A DNA stretch of 60,947 bases from Zygnema circumcarinatum. Its lineage: Eukaryota > Streptophyta > Zygnematophyceae > Zygnematales > Zygnemataceae. The position numbers were made by a program, and so were the translations under genes. The stretch spans positions 12,873 through 73,819 of the forward strand of contig CM074811.1 of assembly GCA_037447605.1 (NCBI GenBank). The letters are read 5' to 3'. This document shows, one piece after another, positions 1 through 10,036 of the stretch (position 1 is the stretch's first letter; the number at the start of each line of letters is the position of its first letter). The notes beneath the pieces are model-generated. The model was not told the DNA's origin, made no database searches, and was given only the letters and a program-made list of their open reading frames with translations.

Positions 1-1772
1 GGGGCGTGGGCGAATTTCACCTTTATTTGGTTGCGATTCTTGTAAAATGACCTAGCTTTAACTTGGGAGAGACTGAAATTGTTGACGGATTTGGTGGGTG
101 TGCGTGGATCACTTCAGGATCTATTGCCAGCAAACTCACAGGGGCCGTTCACTCAAATGACGTATGGAGAGCACATTCCGAATGGGGGAAAAGAGAGTTT
201 GGGAGGACCGGTGAGCTTAAGGAACCTTGTTTGGATCTGCAAGTTTATGAGAAATTGTTATCATTGGCAGTCAGCGAGGTCAGCGGAATGACTCTTGCAA
301 ATGCGAAATGAAATACGAATCGCCTGATACGTCTTTTTTTTTTCGTGTTTCTTTGATTGTCAGAGTTATTTTTTATGCTGCTTCTTCTCCCTTGATGCAA
401 GGGCTAATCTCCTGTGTTCCAATTTGTCTTGACCTAGAATGTTGGCACATACGACAGTAACTCTGACCATTCTTGTCATCGGCGGATTCATTGCTGCAGA
501 GGATGGGTGCCTCATGGATGCGACACTGACGGCCTTTTAGTTTTTGGTCAACGTCGCAAAGCACACGCTGTCGTGTGCCGGCATTAGTGACTGGAGAGGA
601 GTTGGTGAGGTGCGTGTCACGTCACGGCAAGGCCCTGCCCATGGAGGTGGTCATCTGAGCGGACGGTCTGCAGGCCCGCGATTGCGACCATGGGCAGGTA
701 GGCAGGCTTGTCTCCCGCCATCCCACGCTCGTTGGTGCTGTTTTTTGGGCATGGCTGTTTCATGAGTTTCGTAGGAGACTTTGTACTTGTTGAGGATACC
801 TCTGCGATATGTAGGGGAGTCCGCTCCTGCAGTTTGTCGGTCACGTCAGAGTGCTCTAGAGCTAAGGTTTGCATCAGCATATGTGCAGAATAGCAACGAG
901 TTCTCGTTCTTCTGCAACTTTTTCCCTCTGCAAAGATATCGAACTTTCTTTGGCTTGACTACACTTTCATGATCCATTATTTTGCGCTCTCAAATAATGA
1001 CATGTAAAAACTCTGGCTGCTTATAGATGAAAGTTATTCGGGAGGAATACTGAGACACTGATTTAGTGGTGGAACTGTTTTTGCAGATCCTGTTTCGATG
1101 TCAAGGCAGTCACTCCTCCACATGTCTACACAGAGAGGCCTTTTTGGCGGAGCCTTATTGGTCATTCGATTAGTTTTCATGGCAATTAAAAGGAATTAAG
1201 GCCTTCGTTCCGTCTGCGGAGAACCAGAGAAAGCATTGCCATCCCCTCCACGGCTGGACTCGCAGCGGAAAGGCACCGCCCCCACGGTGCATGTGCATTC
1301 CTCAGCTCAGCGTAACAGCCGGTAGCCGAGGCTCTGCTGGAATTGGCGAGAGTTTAATGCCCTGCATGATGTAGGGCTGGCCATGCAGCACTGCCAGTTT
1401 GAAACCCCGGAGCGCTTGTTGCAGCCCGCTTTGGCTTTCCTTCCGAGGTTCTGAGTTGATAGGAGTTGCAGTTGCACAGCACGTCTACTTTCGATGTGAA
1501 AAACATATATGGTTGCTGCTTACTTGTTTTTCGAGCAGGGGCCTGGTCTGACCCGTGTTTGGACTTGTGTTACCTTGTCGTGTTCCGATTTGTTGAACCA
1601 CTTGATGTGTTGCGCTCCGCCGCTTATGCCAGGGAGGGGAGTGCCAAATGAAGGCCGATGAATAGTCAGGTTGTCCATGTCGCCACCGTTGTTCTACTTT
1701 GCGTAGCCATCTTAGTTTGCATTTTAACGTTGGTTTTTGCAAACTTCGAGTATCACCACACTAGTTTAGCAT
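1..1772. other. No recognised gene
   Basis: Only short open frames without recognisable protein motifs occur on either strand. I found no chain of exons with consistent splice sites and phase. Base composition is mixed, with no strong simple repeat. It may be intergenic sequence or the end of a gene lying outside the window. Confidence 0.5.
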
Positions 1773-2174
1773 TACAGTTACCCCCCCCTAGTATTTTCGC
1801 CATGGTTTCGGCAAATATTGGGCGAAAATTTTGGAATTTGACAAATATAAGGGATTCCGTGTTAACAAGAGGCGGGCGGGCGGTATTATGTTACAGTCCG
1901 GTCTGCGGACGTATTGTTTCACTATGTACGGACACATGGCCGCCCGGCGGACCCTTGTCACGAGCTCCTACTTCGTACATAGCGTGAATATCGTGACCCA
2001 TGTTTGAAACTCGTTTCGTTTAACGGATTTTGTGCTGTAAAATAGGTTAACACCCCTAATACATTAACACGGACTCACCGTACAAAATGTGATTTCGGCA
2101 AAATCAAGGCGAATTTCTTGGGGAACGCAAGTAAGAGGGTGGAAAGGTGGAAAATATTAGGGGGCTCTACTGTA
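1773..2174. mobile_element. MITE-like element, Tc1/mariner (pogo-like) type
   Basis: The element runs from TA|CAGTTACCCCCCCCTAG on the left to AGGGGGCTCTACTG|TA on the right. Its termini form imperfect inverted repeats of about 30 bp: CAGT, a C-run, TA(G/A)TATTTTC and then (G/C)(C/A)CC, mirrored at the other end. Both ends abut TA, the target duplication of Tc1/mariner elements. Internally, TTTCGGCAAA followed by GGCGAA recurs near both ends. There is no transposase frame, so at about 400 bp it would be non-autonomous. The assignment rests only on the termini. Confidence 0.5.
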
Positions 2175-3191
2175 TGTGATGTGACATAACGTTAGGCCGC
2201 TCGTGAGGTTGCTCCTTCGCAACGCCTGCTGTGTCGCGCAGTGCCTGCGAGTAGTTACTGCTGACTTCGCTTAAAATTTTGCGATTCTTTTCACAAAGGC
2301 TGATGTCACCAAAAAGCGAAAACTTCTTCTAGGATACAACTGTGATACCGATTGTATGTAGAACGCTAAACGTCCAGTCCAGGTCGACTTTGAGACTGGA
2401 CATCCGGTAAACAGTAGGAAGCATGCTTGTCTTGAGGCAGAAGGCCAACAAACCAAATATGATTTCCAAAAGCGAGAAACGCCACCATTTCGGGTCCATA
2501 CGCATGAAGAATATCAACTGCCAACTGATTGGAGTTAGCACGATCTTGCAAGAGGCCCAATTGAGGACATTTCACCGCAACTGCAGCCGTACAAGAGGAG
2601 CAAGATGAGCAATGTCGCCCCCTCAAAAGGGTTATTCCTCGGTCTACAGTTCACTGCGGTGTGCACAGGCAGCATCCCGTTGCGCCGGTCACGTGGAAGG
2701 AGCAGCTTTGGACGACCTGTGGCTCTGTCCTTACGGTCCGCGCTTCTTGCGCTCATAAGCGGCGGAATTATTGAAGGTGGCGACTCGATGATGCAGAGGA
2801 TCTTATTAAGTAGAATGGACTTCTTCATCGCCAGGAAATATATTCACAGCGTATTACGTTCAGGCCCGAGTTGAGGTGTTTGTTACCCACAGAATCCTTG
2901 GATTGCAGGTTCAACAAATAAATCGACTTGAAAGATTTGCGAGGTCAACCGCGCCGGTTTGGCTTCTGACAGCATTCGGCGGAAAAAAAAACCAATCGAG
3001 TCGAACGAAGTAATTCACAGCCAGTCAACGGGGAGCACAGGTTATAGCTCAGGGGCCCTCGACGGCAGCCTGGGAAGGAGGTGGCCTGTAATGTCCACTT
3101 TGACAGGCATCTCCTGCGAGCACAGAGCAGCTTCCGATCACGTCTCAGGGTCTCTTTCAATACACAACCTTATCATTGGCATACGGACACA
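2175..3191. other. No recognised gene
   Basis: This stretch lies between the MITE-like element and the stop codon of the KIAA0930-like gene. Short frames occur on both strands but none shows a recognisable domain. Part of it is probably the 3' untranslated and downstream region of the minus-strand gene. Confidence 0.5.
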
Positions 3192-6100
3192 TCAGGATGA
3201 AGCTTTCAGCGAACAAAGCGAAAGGGAGGGCTGAGGGCACATCGGATAAACCTTGAAGAGTAGGTCATAAGCGAGGGAGTTCCATGGCAGCGAGAGTGCT
3301 CGAAGTGTACAGAGGAGCGCGGGCGGCCTCGACGGGGCGACCGTGTACTGGGCAGCACGCCGCATGAAGTCTGCCAGCCCGCCTGGAATCTGCACTCCCA
3401 AATGAAGCCATCCAGGAAGAGTAAGAACAGGTCCTGCTGACAAGTTCAGCGCAGTGAAGGGCACTTGCTTAAGGCCGCAATGCACAAGCTGCAAGTGCAT
3501 GCACCTGCCGTGGAGGGGGCGGTAGCGGAGGGCGAGGCGTAGCCTTCTCCTTCTCCTTGAGCTGCAGGGTGTGGAGGCGGTGCTGAACCAGCTTCAGCTG
3601 CGCGTGGAGCTGCTTCAACCGACACTGATATGCCGCTTCTTTCTCGGCCCTCTTCTCTGGCGACAGGAGGTTCTCTTGAGCGTTCTGCTGATGTTCTTCT
3701 AGCAGCCGCATGAGGTCATCCTGCACCGCCCCCAACTCCACCTGCAGCGAAGGCAGACTCGGCTCGTCGGGGTCCGCCTCGCCGCGCCCCTGCTGCTCAT
3801 CGTCTGCACAAAGAACTGCAAGGAGTCACGCAGGCGAAGCGCAGAGAGGCACGAAATAGACTATTCCAGCTGCCTGACTTTAAACGGACTCGCATCTCCC
3901 AAGGTGCGGAGAGTGGCACAGCTGTTTTGCGAGGAGGATGTCACAGGGCGCCCGGCATCTGCAACACCCATGCTCTCAGGAAAATGCGGGAAGGTGGGAT
4001 TGTCTCGATCGCTAGTGGCAGCTGCTGGGTCCACTTGTGCGGAATGCACTGTGCTCCACAAAGAGGCTGGTCCTCATGGCACACTCCTAGTCTTTACAAA
4101 GCTTCTTTGAAAATGCACGATTGGTACATCGTGAGAAACACTAGAAAAAGAAACAATTTGTATCCACTGCATCCATCCGATTGACAGTGTTGTCAACCAA
4201 TATCTCCACAAAGTTCTGCAGCGCGATGCCTGCTAATGCCAGCTTCTTCCACATGGCCGGGTACCATTTGACAGTGAGAAGAGAGCGAGGGCGTGAGTGC
4301 GTCGTTAAGATGCCGACCCTAACGAGTTACGAGGAGCACAGCGCGCTTACCAGCCGCGCAGGAGACGGTGATATCCGCCTCCCCGCGGCCCCCCGGCCCC
4401 CTCAAGGAGAGCCGCTCCGCCGGAAACGAGTCGCGGCCCCACAGCCCGAAGGTCCCCACGCGGCCCCCTGCCTTCCCGCCGCACCCGCAACTTCTCAGAC
4501 AGCTCTGCAGGCAATGCGGACTCTGTCGAAGGACTCTCTTTCTCCAACGAGGGAGAGGGTTGAGGACAAATGGTGCAGAGTACTGACCGTGAAAGTTGGC
4601 GCGCACCATGGAGTAGCTCACGTAACCAGAAAAGAGAGTAACCTGATCTCCCCCACAGGCCCTGAACGCAGACTCAGAGACTTGTGCAGAGGGCAGTATT
4701 GGATCTGCACCCTGTGGCTGTCAAAGAAAACCGCAAGAGCCATGCAGCTCAACTTTTCCTACTGGTTGCAAAACAGTACCTTCGGCTGATCATCGCTGGT
4801 TTCTCCAAAGGCATGTGCCACTGTGCTGCTCCTCCTGCGCCTCTGCCTGCCGGCGGAGAGCTCGTCCGCGGGGAAGGCGGCCCCCCCGTGCGCGTTGAGC
4901 AGCACGCAGAGGCAGTGGTCCGCGTCGTGCAGCTCCTGCGCGCGCGGGAACACACTCATTTCACACACGCATTTGAAGGCCCTTCAAACGCTCAAAACAT
5001 TTTAAACCCTCCGGATCCACCTGCCCACCTCCGCATCCCTTGTCCTCACAGGGACGCACCACAGGCTCAAAGGTGTCGTTGCAGTTGTCGATGCTGAAAA
5101 ATATGTCGGGATACGCCGGTGTCATGTCCTTCCCCTGCTCGAAATTCATGGCATTAATCAGGAACTTGAATGTTACCTTGCGGTCCTATGGACAGAATGC
5201 AAACATAAAAATGGTCCATGGTGAAACAGCATCGTCAGCTCAGGACTTAGTCCTCTGCACTTAATATCTGCAGCACCGCAATCTGATGGTAGAGAACAAA
5301 CCACACCATAGGTGTGTCACTGTCCACTCGTGCCATGCTCGGAGATGCGTACACGCGCTTTGTGATCTGCATCAAAAATACCAAACAACTTGTAGATATG
5401 ATATTCCAAATTGCAGCGGTTGGTCCAGAAAGCAGCATAACCTTGGGAAAGCGGTTGTAATGCATGTATACAAGACTGAGGCCAGTGTAGACTCTTCAGT
5501 AAGAACTAGAGAAGTATGTGAGAGTTTCACCTTCTTGATAGGAGCCACCGGAAGGCCCTTCCTGCTTTTCCTGTGATTGTCGAGCGCCTGGCGACTGCAC
5601 CCTCAGTGTCAAACACGCGCCTTCAGGCGCAGGCATGGGGCATGGCATGGCATGGCATGGCATGGCATGGCATGGCATGGCATGAGAGCTCCCGAGCGGT
5701 ATCGCGCATTGGCCAGACGCATCCTCTATGGGCCGGGGACCCATGCGGCCCGCAAGCACAAGAGGCCCACCTGCAGACTGCCACAGTGAGAGTGTAGACG
5801 GTATGGCAGATGAGGTTGAGGTAGAAAGACCGCCTCCAGTCCACCTCTGCCGCCGTCGCCCCGACCACATTGTTCAGCTGTTTCCTTGCCAGCGAATAAC
5901 CAAAAGAAGCAGCCAATTACTATGCAGTTTGTGAAACTTTAGTCGTCTTCTTCTCAACTGATGCAAACTGAGAGTCGGATGATCAGAACGCCTAGAACAA
6001 CGTGCGAGCAAGGGAAGAAAAGAGGCCCAAAAATCAAGCAAACAAGAGAGAAAGAGGCGAGGAACTGACATGGTTATTCCAGCGGCGTACAAAGAACGGC

Positions 6101-7648
6101 TTCTTGTCGTGGGCAGGGCTGCCATCTCCTTCTCCACTCCCCGCATCCTGCCATGCGTAGGGCAAGCATTAGGATTGTCCTCCAAGAGCTTGGAAACTGC
6201 TCGGAGTGAAGCCCATACAGCCGTTGGAGAGACGCTTTGCGGAGCCATAAAAGTTGGCTCTTGGCTCGGAAAGGGGCTCAGACTATAAATGGTCATACTG
6301 CAGTTATAAAAATCAAGTTGAGTTTCAGGTTTTAAAGTTCAGCCGTCAATTCAACAAAGAATTGAGTCGGTCATGTATGGAAAAAGAGCAGCTGAACCAT
6401 CGTATCCCCAAAACGCAGTGCAGGCCATGTGTGAACGACGAAAGCGAGGAGACCCGGGGGAGCGTTGAAGAAATCCCCATGGACAAGACAGTGAAGCGCC
6501 ATACTGCCTTTCTCTAGAGATTCCTGGTAAATTCACAATTTCTCGTGCTTTCTGACTGAACGAAAACTACCTCTCACATTCTGTTTCCTCTTCGTGCCAA
6601 TCAAGTGGACCCAAGGTTGACTATTTGAAACAGCCCAATGTTACTCAAAGCAATGTGCACAAGATCCCACAATTACACGAACGAACGAACGAACTCACAC
6701 AAGCAACTTATACAGTTGTGAAACTCCTTACCTCATCTTGAAGGCGCACAAAAAAGAGCATGTCGTCAAAGAGAGCATCGTGTTGGAACTGCATACTCTT
6801 ATCCCCCGAGCCCCATCCCCGAACAAAGAAGAGGTCCAACATTTCGCGCCAATATCGCGGGTCTGCCGCGAGGCTGCCGCTGAAGTCGCTCTGCAGCGGA
6901 GCGAGCAGCGACCCGCGGCGCAGCGGCAGGTCGTCCGAGTGCTTCCGTACGATGTCCAGCAGCTCCCGCCGGCTGCGCCCCTCCGCCCTCCCCCCCTTAG
7001 ACCAGCGCGTCAGGCGGGCGCACTGGACTGCACTGCGTCAGGACAGACAGACGGGGAGGGGAGGGGAAGCAAGGCCTTCCAACTCCACCCCACCTGACAG
7101 GCGCGGCTGCCGACTGAGCGCTTGCAGACGCCGCCCCGCTGTCTGTGGGAGGGTCCGGTAGTCGCTCCGGAGGCGAAGCTGCCTCTTCGTCAACTTTCAA
7201 TCCCGTTGAAAATCTCCTCGAGGAAGTCTGAGACCTGCAGCGAAGGACTTTGGTTACTGCTTGGCCAACCAGTTCCTTTTGCGAAACGTGAGATTCTTCG
7301 AGGCAAGGATATCAGATTTACTACTTTTTCTTTCAGTCCAGTCTGGCGAATACGAGCACATGCTGTGGGCGCGAGAGAAAAATAGGGTACAACAGCAGAG
7401 CTACTTGGAAAGTTGACTAATACGACGTCTGTCCCATGGACTAGCCACACGCACAGTTTTGTGCCCCTTCTTGGTGAGGGGCCTTTGTAGAGGTCGCCGT
7501 CTTCGGCAGTTTTCAGTCTCTCTGGGCCAGCTGGGCTGGTCGCCAGGCTCGGCCCGTCGTGCAGACTCAGCTCGAAGAAGCGATCGGCCTCTTCTTCCCC
7601 ATCGAAATGCGATTCATTGGAGTAGCTGATTTCTCCCGTGCTCCCCAT
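3192..7648 (-). CDS. KIAA0930-like protein (DUF2045 family), multi-exon
   Basis: Function is unknown; the family is best known from animals and protists. Clear exons with phase-compatible splice sites are 7455-7648 (ATG at 7648), 7094-7234 and 6732-7032, followed by smaller exons to a stop at 3192-3194. Family landmarks appear in the expected order: YWREMLDLFFVRGW and DDMLFFVR (6732-6870), EVDWRRSFYLNLI (5811-5850), KRVYASPS (near 5360), YPDIFFSID (5088-5115), CVLLNAHGGAAFP (near 4890), SGYVSYSMV (near 4620), TFGLWGRDSFPAERL (near 4440) and a terminal SLPWNSLAYDLLFKVYP (near 3270). A charged, coiled-coil-like stretch (3505-3800) precedes the C-terminal block. The 3500 junction needs either a 16-nt intron or another donor (see findings). 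Exon edges between 3500 and 6300 are approximate. It is divergent to FdC1. Confidence 0.8.
3489..3504 (-). other. Possible 16-nt GT-AG intron or frameshift
   Basis: Read on the minus strand this is GTGCATGCACTTGCAG. Removing it joins the charged Pro-rich frame in phase to the C-terminal DUF2045 block beginning LVHCGLKQVPF; leaving it gives a stop after about ten codons. An alternative is a donor at 3588 (CTG|GTTCAG) using the same acceptor, which also keeps phase. Confidence 0.35.
5641..5684. repeat. (CATGG)n pentanucleotide microsatellite
   Basis: About nine uninterrupted CATGG units lie in an intron of the KIAA0930-like gene. The same pentamer recurs at 35237-35268, upstream of cyclin A. 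Confidence 0.9.
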
Positions 7649-8274
7649 TTATACTCGCACCAATCCCTCTACACAAGGTAGTGGGCAGCCGACTGGTAAG
7701 CTTTACTGCTGAAAGTAAGCAAATAAGCCCATGCCCGCGTTAGTTTGCCTCCTTGTGTTCTCCTTTTATCCTAATTTTCCAAGGTCTTGTGGCTACGATT
7801 CACAGAATACCTCTTCGTCCGAAAGCCTTTCCTTTCGTGTTCTCCTATCTTCGCTCCCGAATGAACCCCCTATGAACTTCATTTCTGTCACCTATTCAGT
7901 TTACAATATAAAAAAAATCGCTCTCTCTCTCTCGCTATCTCCCCGTTATCTTTCAGGACTGCCCCCGGCCTGCCTCATTCGAGGCCCGGGAAGCTGCGGC
8001 GCTCCCCTATCCTCGCCCGGTTGACCTCGTAGTTCCTCCCGCCCGCCTGCTCGCCCGCCCGGCTGGAGCGCGGCCCGACCTGCGCAGGCTTCTGGCGGCT
8101 CTACGCGCAGGCGGGCGTGCGTGGCGCCATGGCGCATGCCTCTCTCCCTCCCTCCCTCACGCGGCCGTTGGTCCCCGTCGCAACCACCGCGCGGTCACGT
8201 CGTACGGGTGGGGACCCCCCCGCGGCCCGGCCCCGCGCGACGTTCGCCGCGATCCGCCGTACGGCGACGTTCGC

Positions 8275-8338
8275 CAGTACGGCCAGGTACGGCCAGATAC
8301 GGCCAGGTACGGTACGGTACGGCCAGGTCTCTACTGTA
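8275..8338. repeat. TACGG-rich tandem cluster
   Basis: Short units of GGCCAGGTAC and GGTACGGTAC are repeated head to tail, ending in TCTCTACTGTACG. Similar GTACGGTAC islands lie near other gene starts at about 15240, 34130, 47760, 59790 and 60580. Confidence 0.7.
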
Positions 8339-8669
8339 CGTTTTTTAAGGAATTTGTGTACGGAAGTTTTTTGAGCCGAGGCGGAGCTTTCCGCTCCTAG
8401 CTTTTTCGTTTGGCCACAGGTCCTGTGCGCCCAGTTAGTTCCTCGTGGTTCCCCGTGCTGATGTTGGCCATATGCAGTTGCTGGCCTCGCCATGCGCGCG
8501 ATCCACGCCCCATCAACGAGGCAGGCAAACATGAAATACTGACTGACCTCCACGTGCTAAAGAAATTCCTTAGCCAAGTCATCTCTAATCGCAACCAGGC
8601 CATTTGGCCAATGACTAATCACGCGCAGAGCCGGACAACTAAAACTTGCCATTCTGCCGCACATGTTCA

Positions 8670-8709
8670 TGACGTCAGCATGACCCATGAACATGACGTC
8701 ATGACGTCG
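8670..8709. promoter_or_regulatory. Three TGACGTC(A/G) boxes (bZIP/CREB/TGA-type)
   Basis: TGACGTCA occurs at 8670-8677 and 8694-8701, and TGACGTCG at 8702-8709, 60-100 bp before the FdC1 start codon. The ACGT-core palindrome is the classic target of bZIP factors. Three copies in 40 bp is well above chance, but a regulatory role is inferred. Confidence 0.5.
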
Positions 8710-8769
8710 ACCCCATCCCGGCCGCGAACCCCACGCGGCGGCGCGGCGGGGGCGGGGACGGGGAGGGCC

Positions 8770-9303
8770 ATGGCAGCCATGGCGGCGCTCAGCCTCTGCG
8801 CCGCGCCGGCGGAGCGTCTCTCCGCCTCTGGCCGCGCCGCGGAGGCGGGCGGTAGCGCGCAGACCTCTGCTGGCGGCAGGTGTCGCTCCCTCAGGAGCTC
8901 CTTTTTCGGCCGCTCCGGCCCTTGCTGCCGCGTGGAGGCGGAGGAGGTCGGAGCCAAGCGCGCGGTGCTGCGCGGAGGCGCCTCCGCCGCGCTGTTCCGC
9001 GTGGAGGTGGAGCACGGCGGGGAGGTGCGCACTCTCGAGGTGGCCGACGACGAGACCATTCTCTCTGCGGCGCTGGACGGCGGCATGGAGCTGCCTCACG
9101 ACTGCAAACTCGGCGTCTGTATGACCTGTCCCGCTAAAATAGAGGCCGGAACCGTAGACCAGACAGAAGGAATGCTGAGCGACGACGTCCAAGAGAAAGG
9201 CTACGCGCTTCTTTGCGCGTCTTACCCTCGGTCCGACTGCAAAATCAGAGTTATACCCGAGGAAGAGCTGTTGAGCTTGCAGCTCGCCACAGCCAACGAT
9301 TGA
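8770..9303 (+). CDS. FdC1-type plastid [2Fe-2S] ferredoxin
   Basis: Single exon of 177 residues. The first about 70 residues are rich in Ala, Ser and Arg and resemble a chloroplast transit peptide; the rest is a plant-type [2Fe-2S] domain. Cluster ligands are Cys112, Cys117, Cys120 and Cys149 (DCKLGVCMTCPAK and YALLCASYP). The C-terminal extension IPEEELLSLQLATAND matches land-plant ferredoxin C1 as I recall it and separates it from classical photosynthetic ferredoxin and FdC2. FdC1 accepts electrons from photosystem I but donates poorly to ferredoxin-NADP reductase, so a specialised acceptor is expected. ATG 8770 is chosen because it gives a plausible transit peptide; the frame is open further upstream. 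No intron is needed, unlike most neighbours. Confidence 0.93.
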   Translation: MAAMAALSLCAAPAERLSASGRAAEAGGSAQTSAGGRCRSLRSSFFGRSGPCCRVEAEEVGAKRAVLRGGASAALFRVEVEHGGEVRTLEVADDETILSAALDGGMELPHDCKLGVCMTCPAKIEAGTVDQTEGMLSDDVQEKGYALLCASYPRSDCKIRVIPEEELLSLQLATAND

Positions 9304-10036
9304 AAGCTCCGCTTGTAGCTGTTCTTTTTTCCTTGTCTCGCTCAGGATTTTGAAGGACGAATGTTTTTTGACAGATTTTTTTCCTTATCCTTGAAATTAT
9401 GTTTATGACGGAAGTAAGGCGCCCTGCAACCTTCCATTGTATTTTATTCAACTAATGCGGCATGTGACACTCTGTGAATGATGGTATGCCTCGACATTTT
9501 TTAAATGACTTGCCCTAAATTATCCAACTTGCTAAAACCGACACGGTTTATCTTCGTCTGGATACTGAATGCACCCGTTATGTGTTGTAATGTAAGTGAA
9601 ATGCTGAAGGCACTTGGTTGAGGTCCAAACACGGAGCGAAGCAGGTTAAGTCGCGCATTTTGAGATTGGTATCGTCCGCCACTCGTCCAACATCCTCACT
9701 CGTCCAGATGCATGTGTTTGCCTGTGTGTGCGTTTTATGCGCATGAAATCTCATTTTTATCTTCTTAAATCTTCTCCGAAAAATGTCGATGTGAAGCGAA
9801 GTTTCGCCTTTGGTCTGCAATGAAACCAAAGCCTGTGCACACAAGCTTCGCGCAAGGTTGGAAGGCTCTGCCAAGCAGCTGCCAGGCATTCTTACGGCCG
9901 ACCTCTAAAGATGAACATGGCAATGGCACCACACTGGGAAAACGTGTATGCTGCAACTTCAAATCGCTTGTCAGACAAGTCTGTGAGGAAAGCAACTGAA
10001 ACACAGGCATTTGATGATTGGCTTCGTTCAAAATGA
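9304..10036. other. Convergent intergenic region, no gene seen
   Basis: It lies between the stops of FdC1 (+) and ECD (-) and presumably holds both 3' untranslated regions. No conserved frame or repeat was noted. Confidence 0.6.

Larger units (their letters stand above)
7649..8769. promoter_or_regulatory. Divergent promoter region between the KIAA0930-like gene and FdC1
   Basis: This 1.1-kb interval separates two genes transcribed away from each other. The middle (8000-8270) is very GC-rich. It contains the TACGG cluster (8275-8338) and, close to FdC1, a cluster of TGACGTCA boxes. No coding potential of its own was recognised. Confidence 0.55.

Noticed and set aside
8557-9192. Minus-strand frame of 211 codons
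   Set aside because: Antisense to FdC1, which has intact cluster-binding cysteines.
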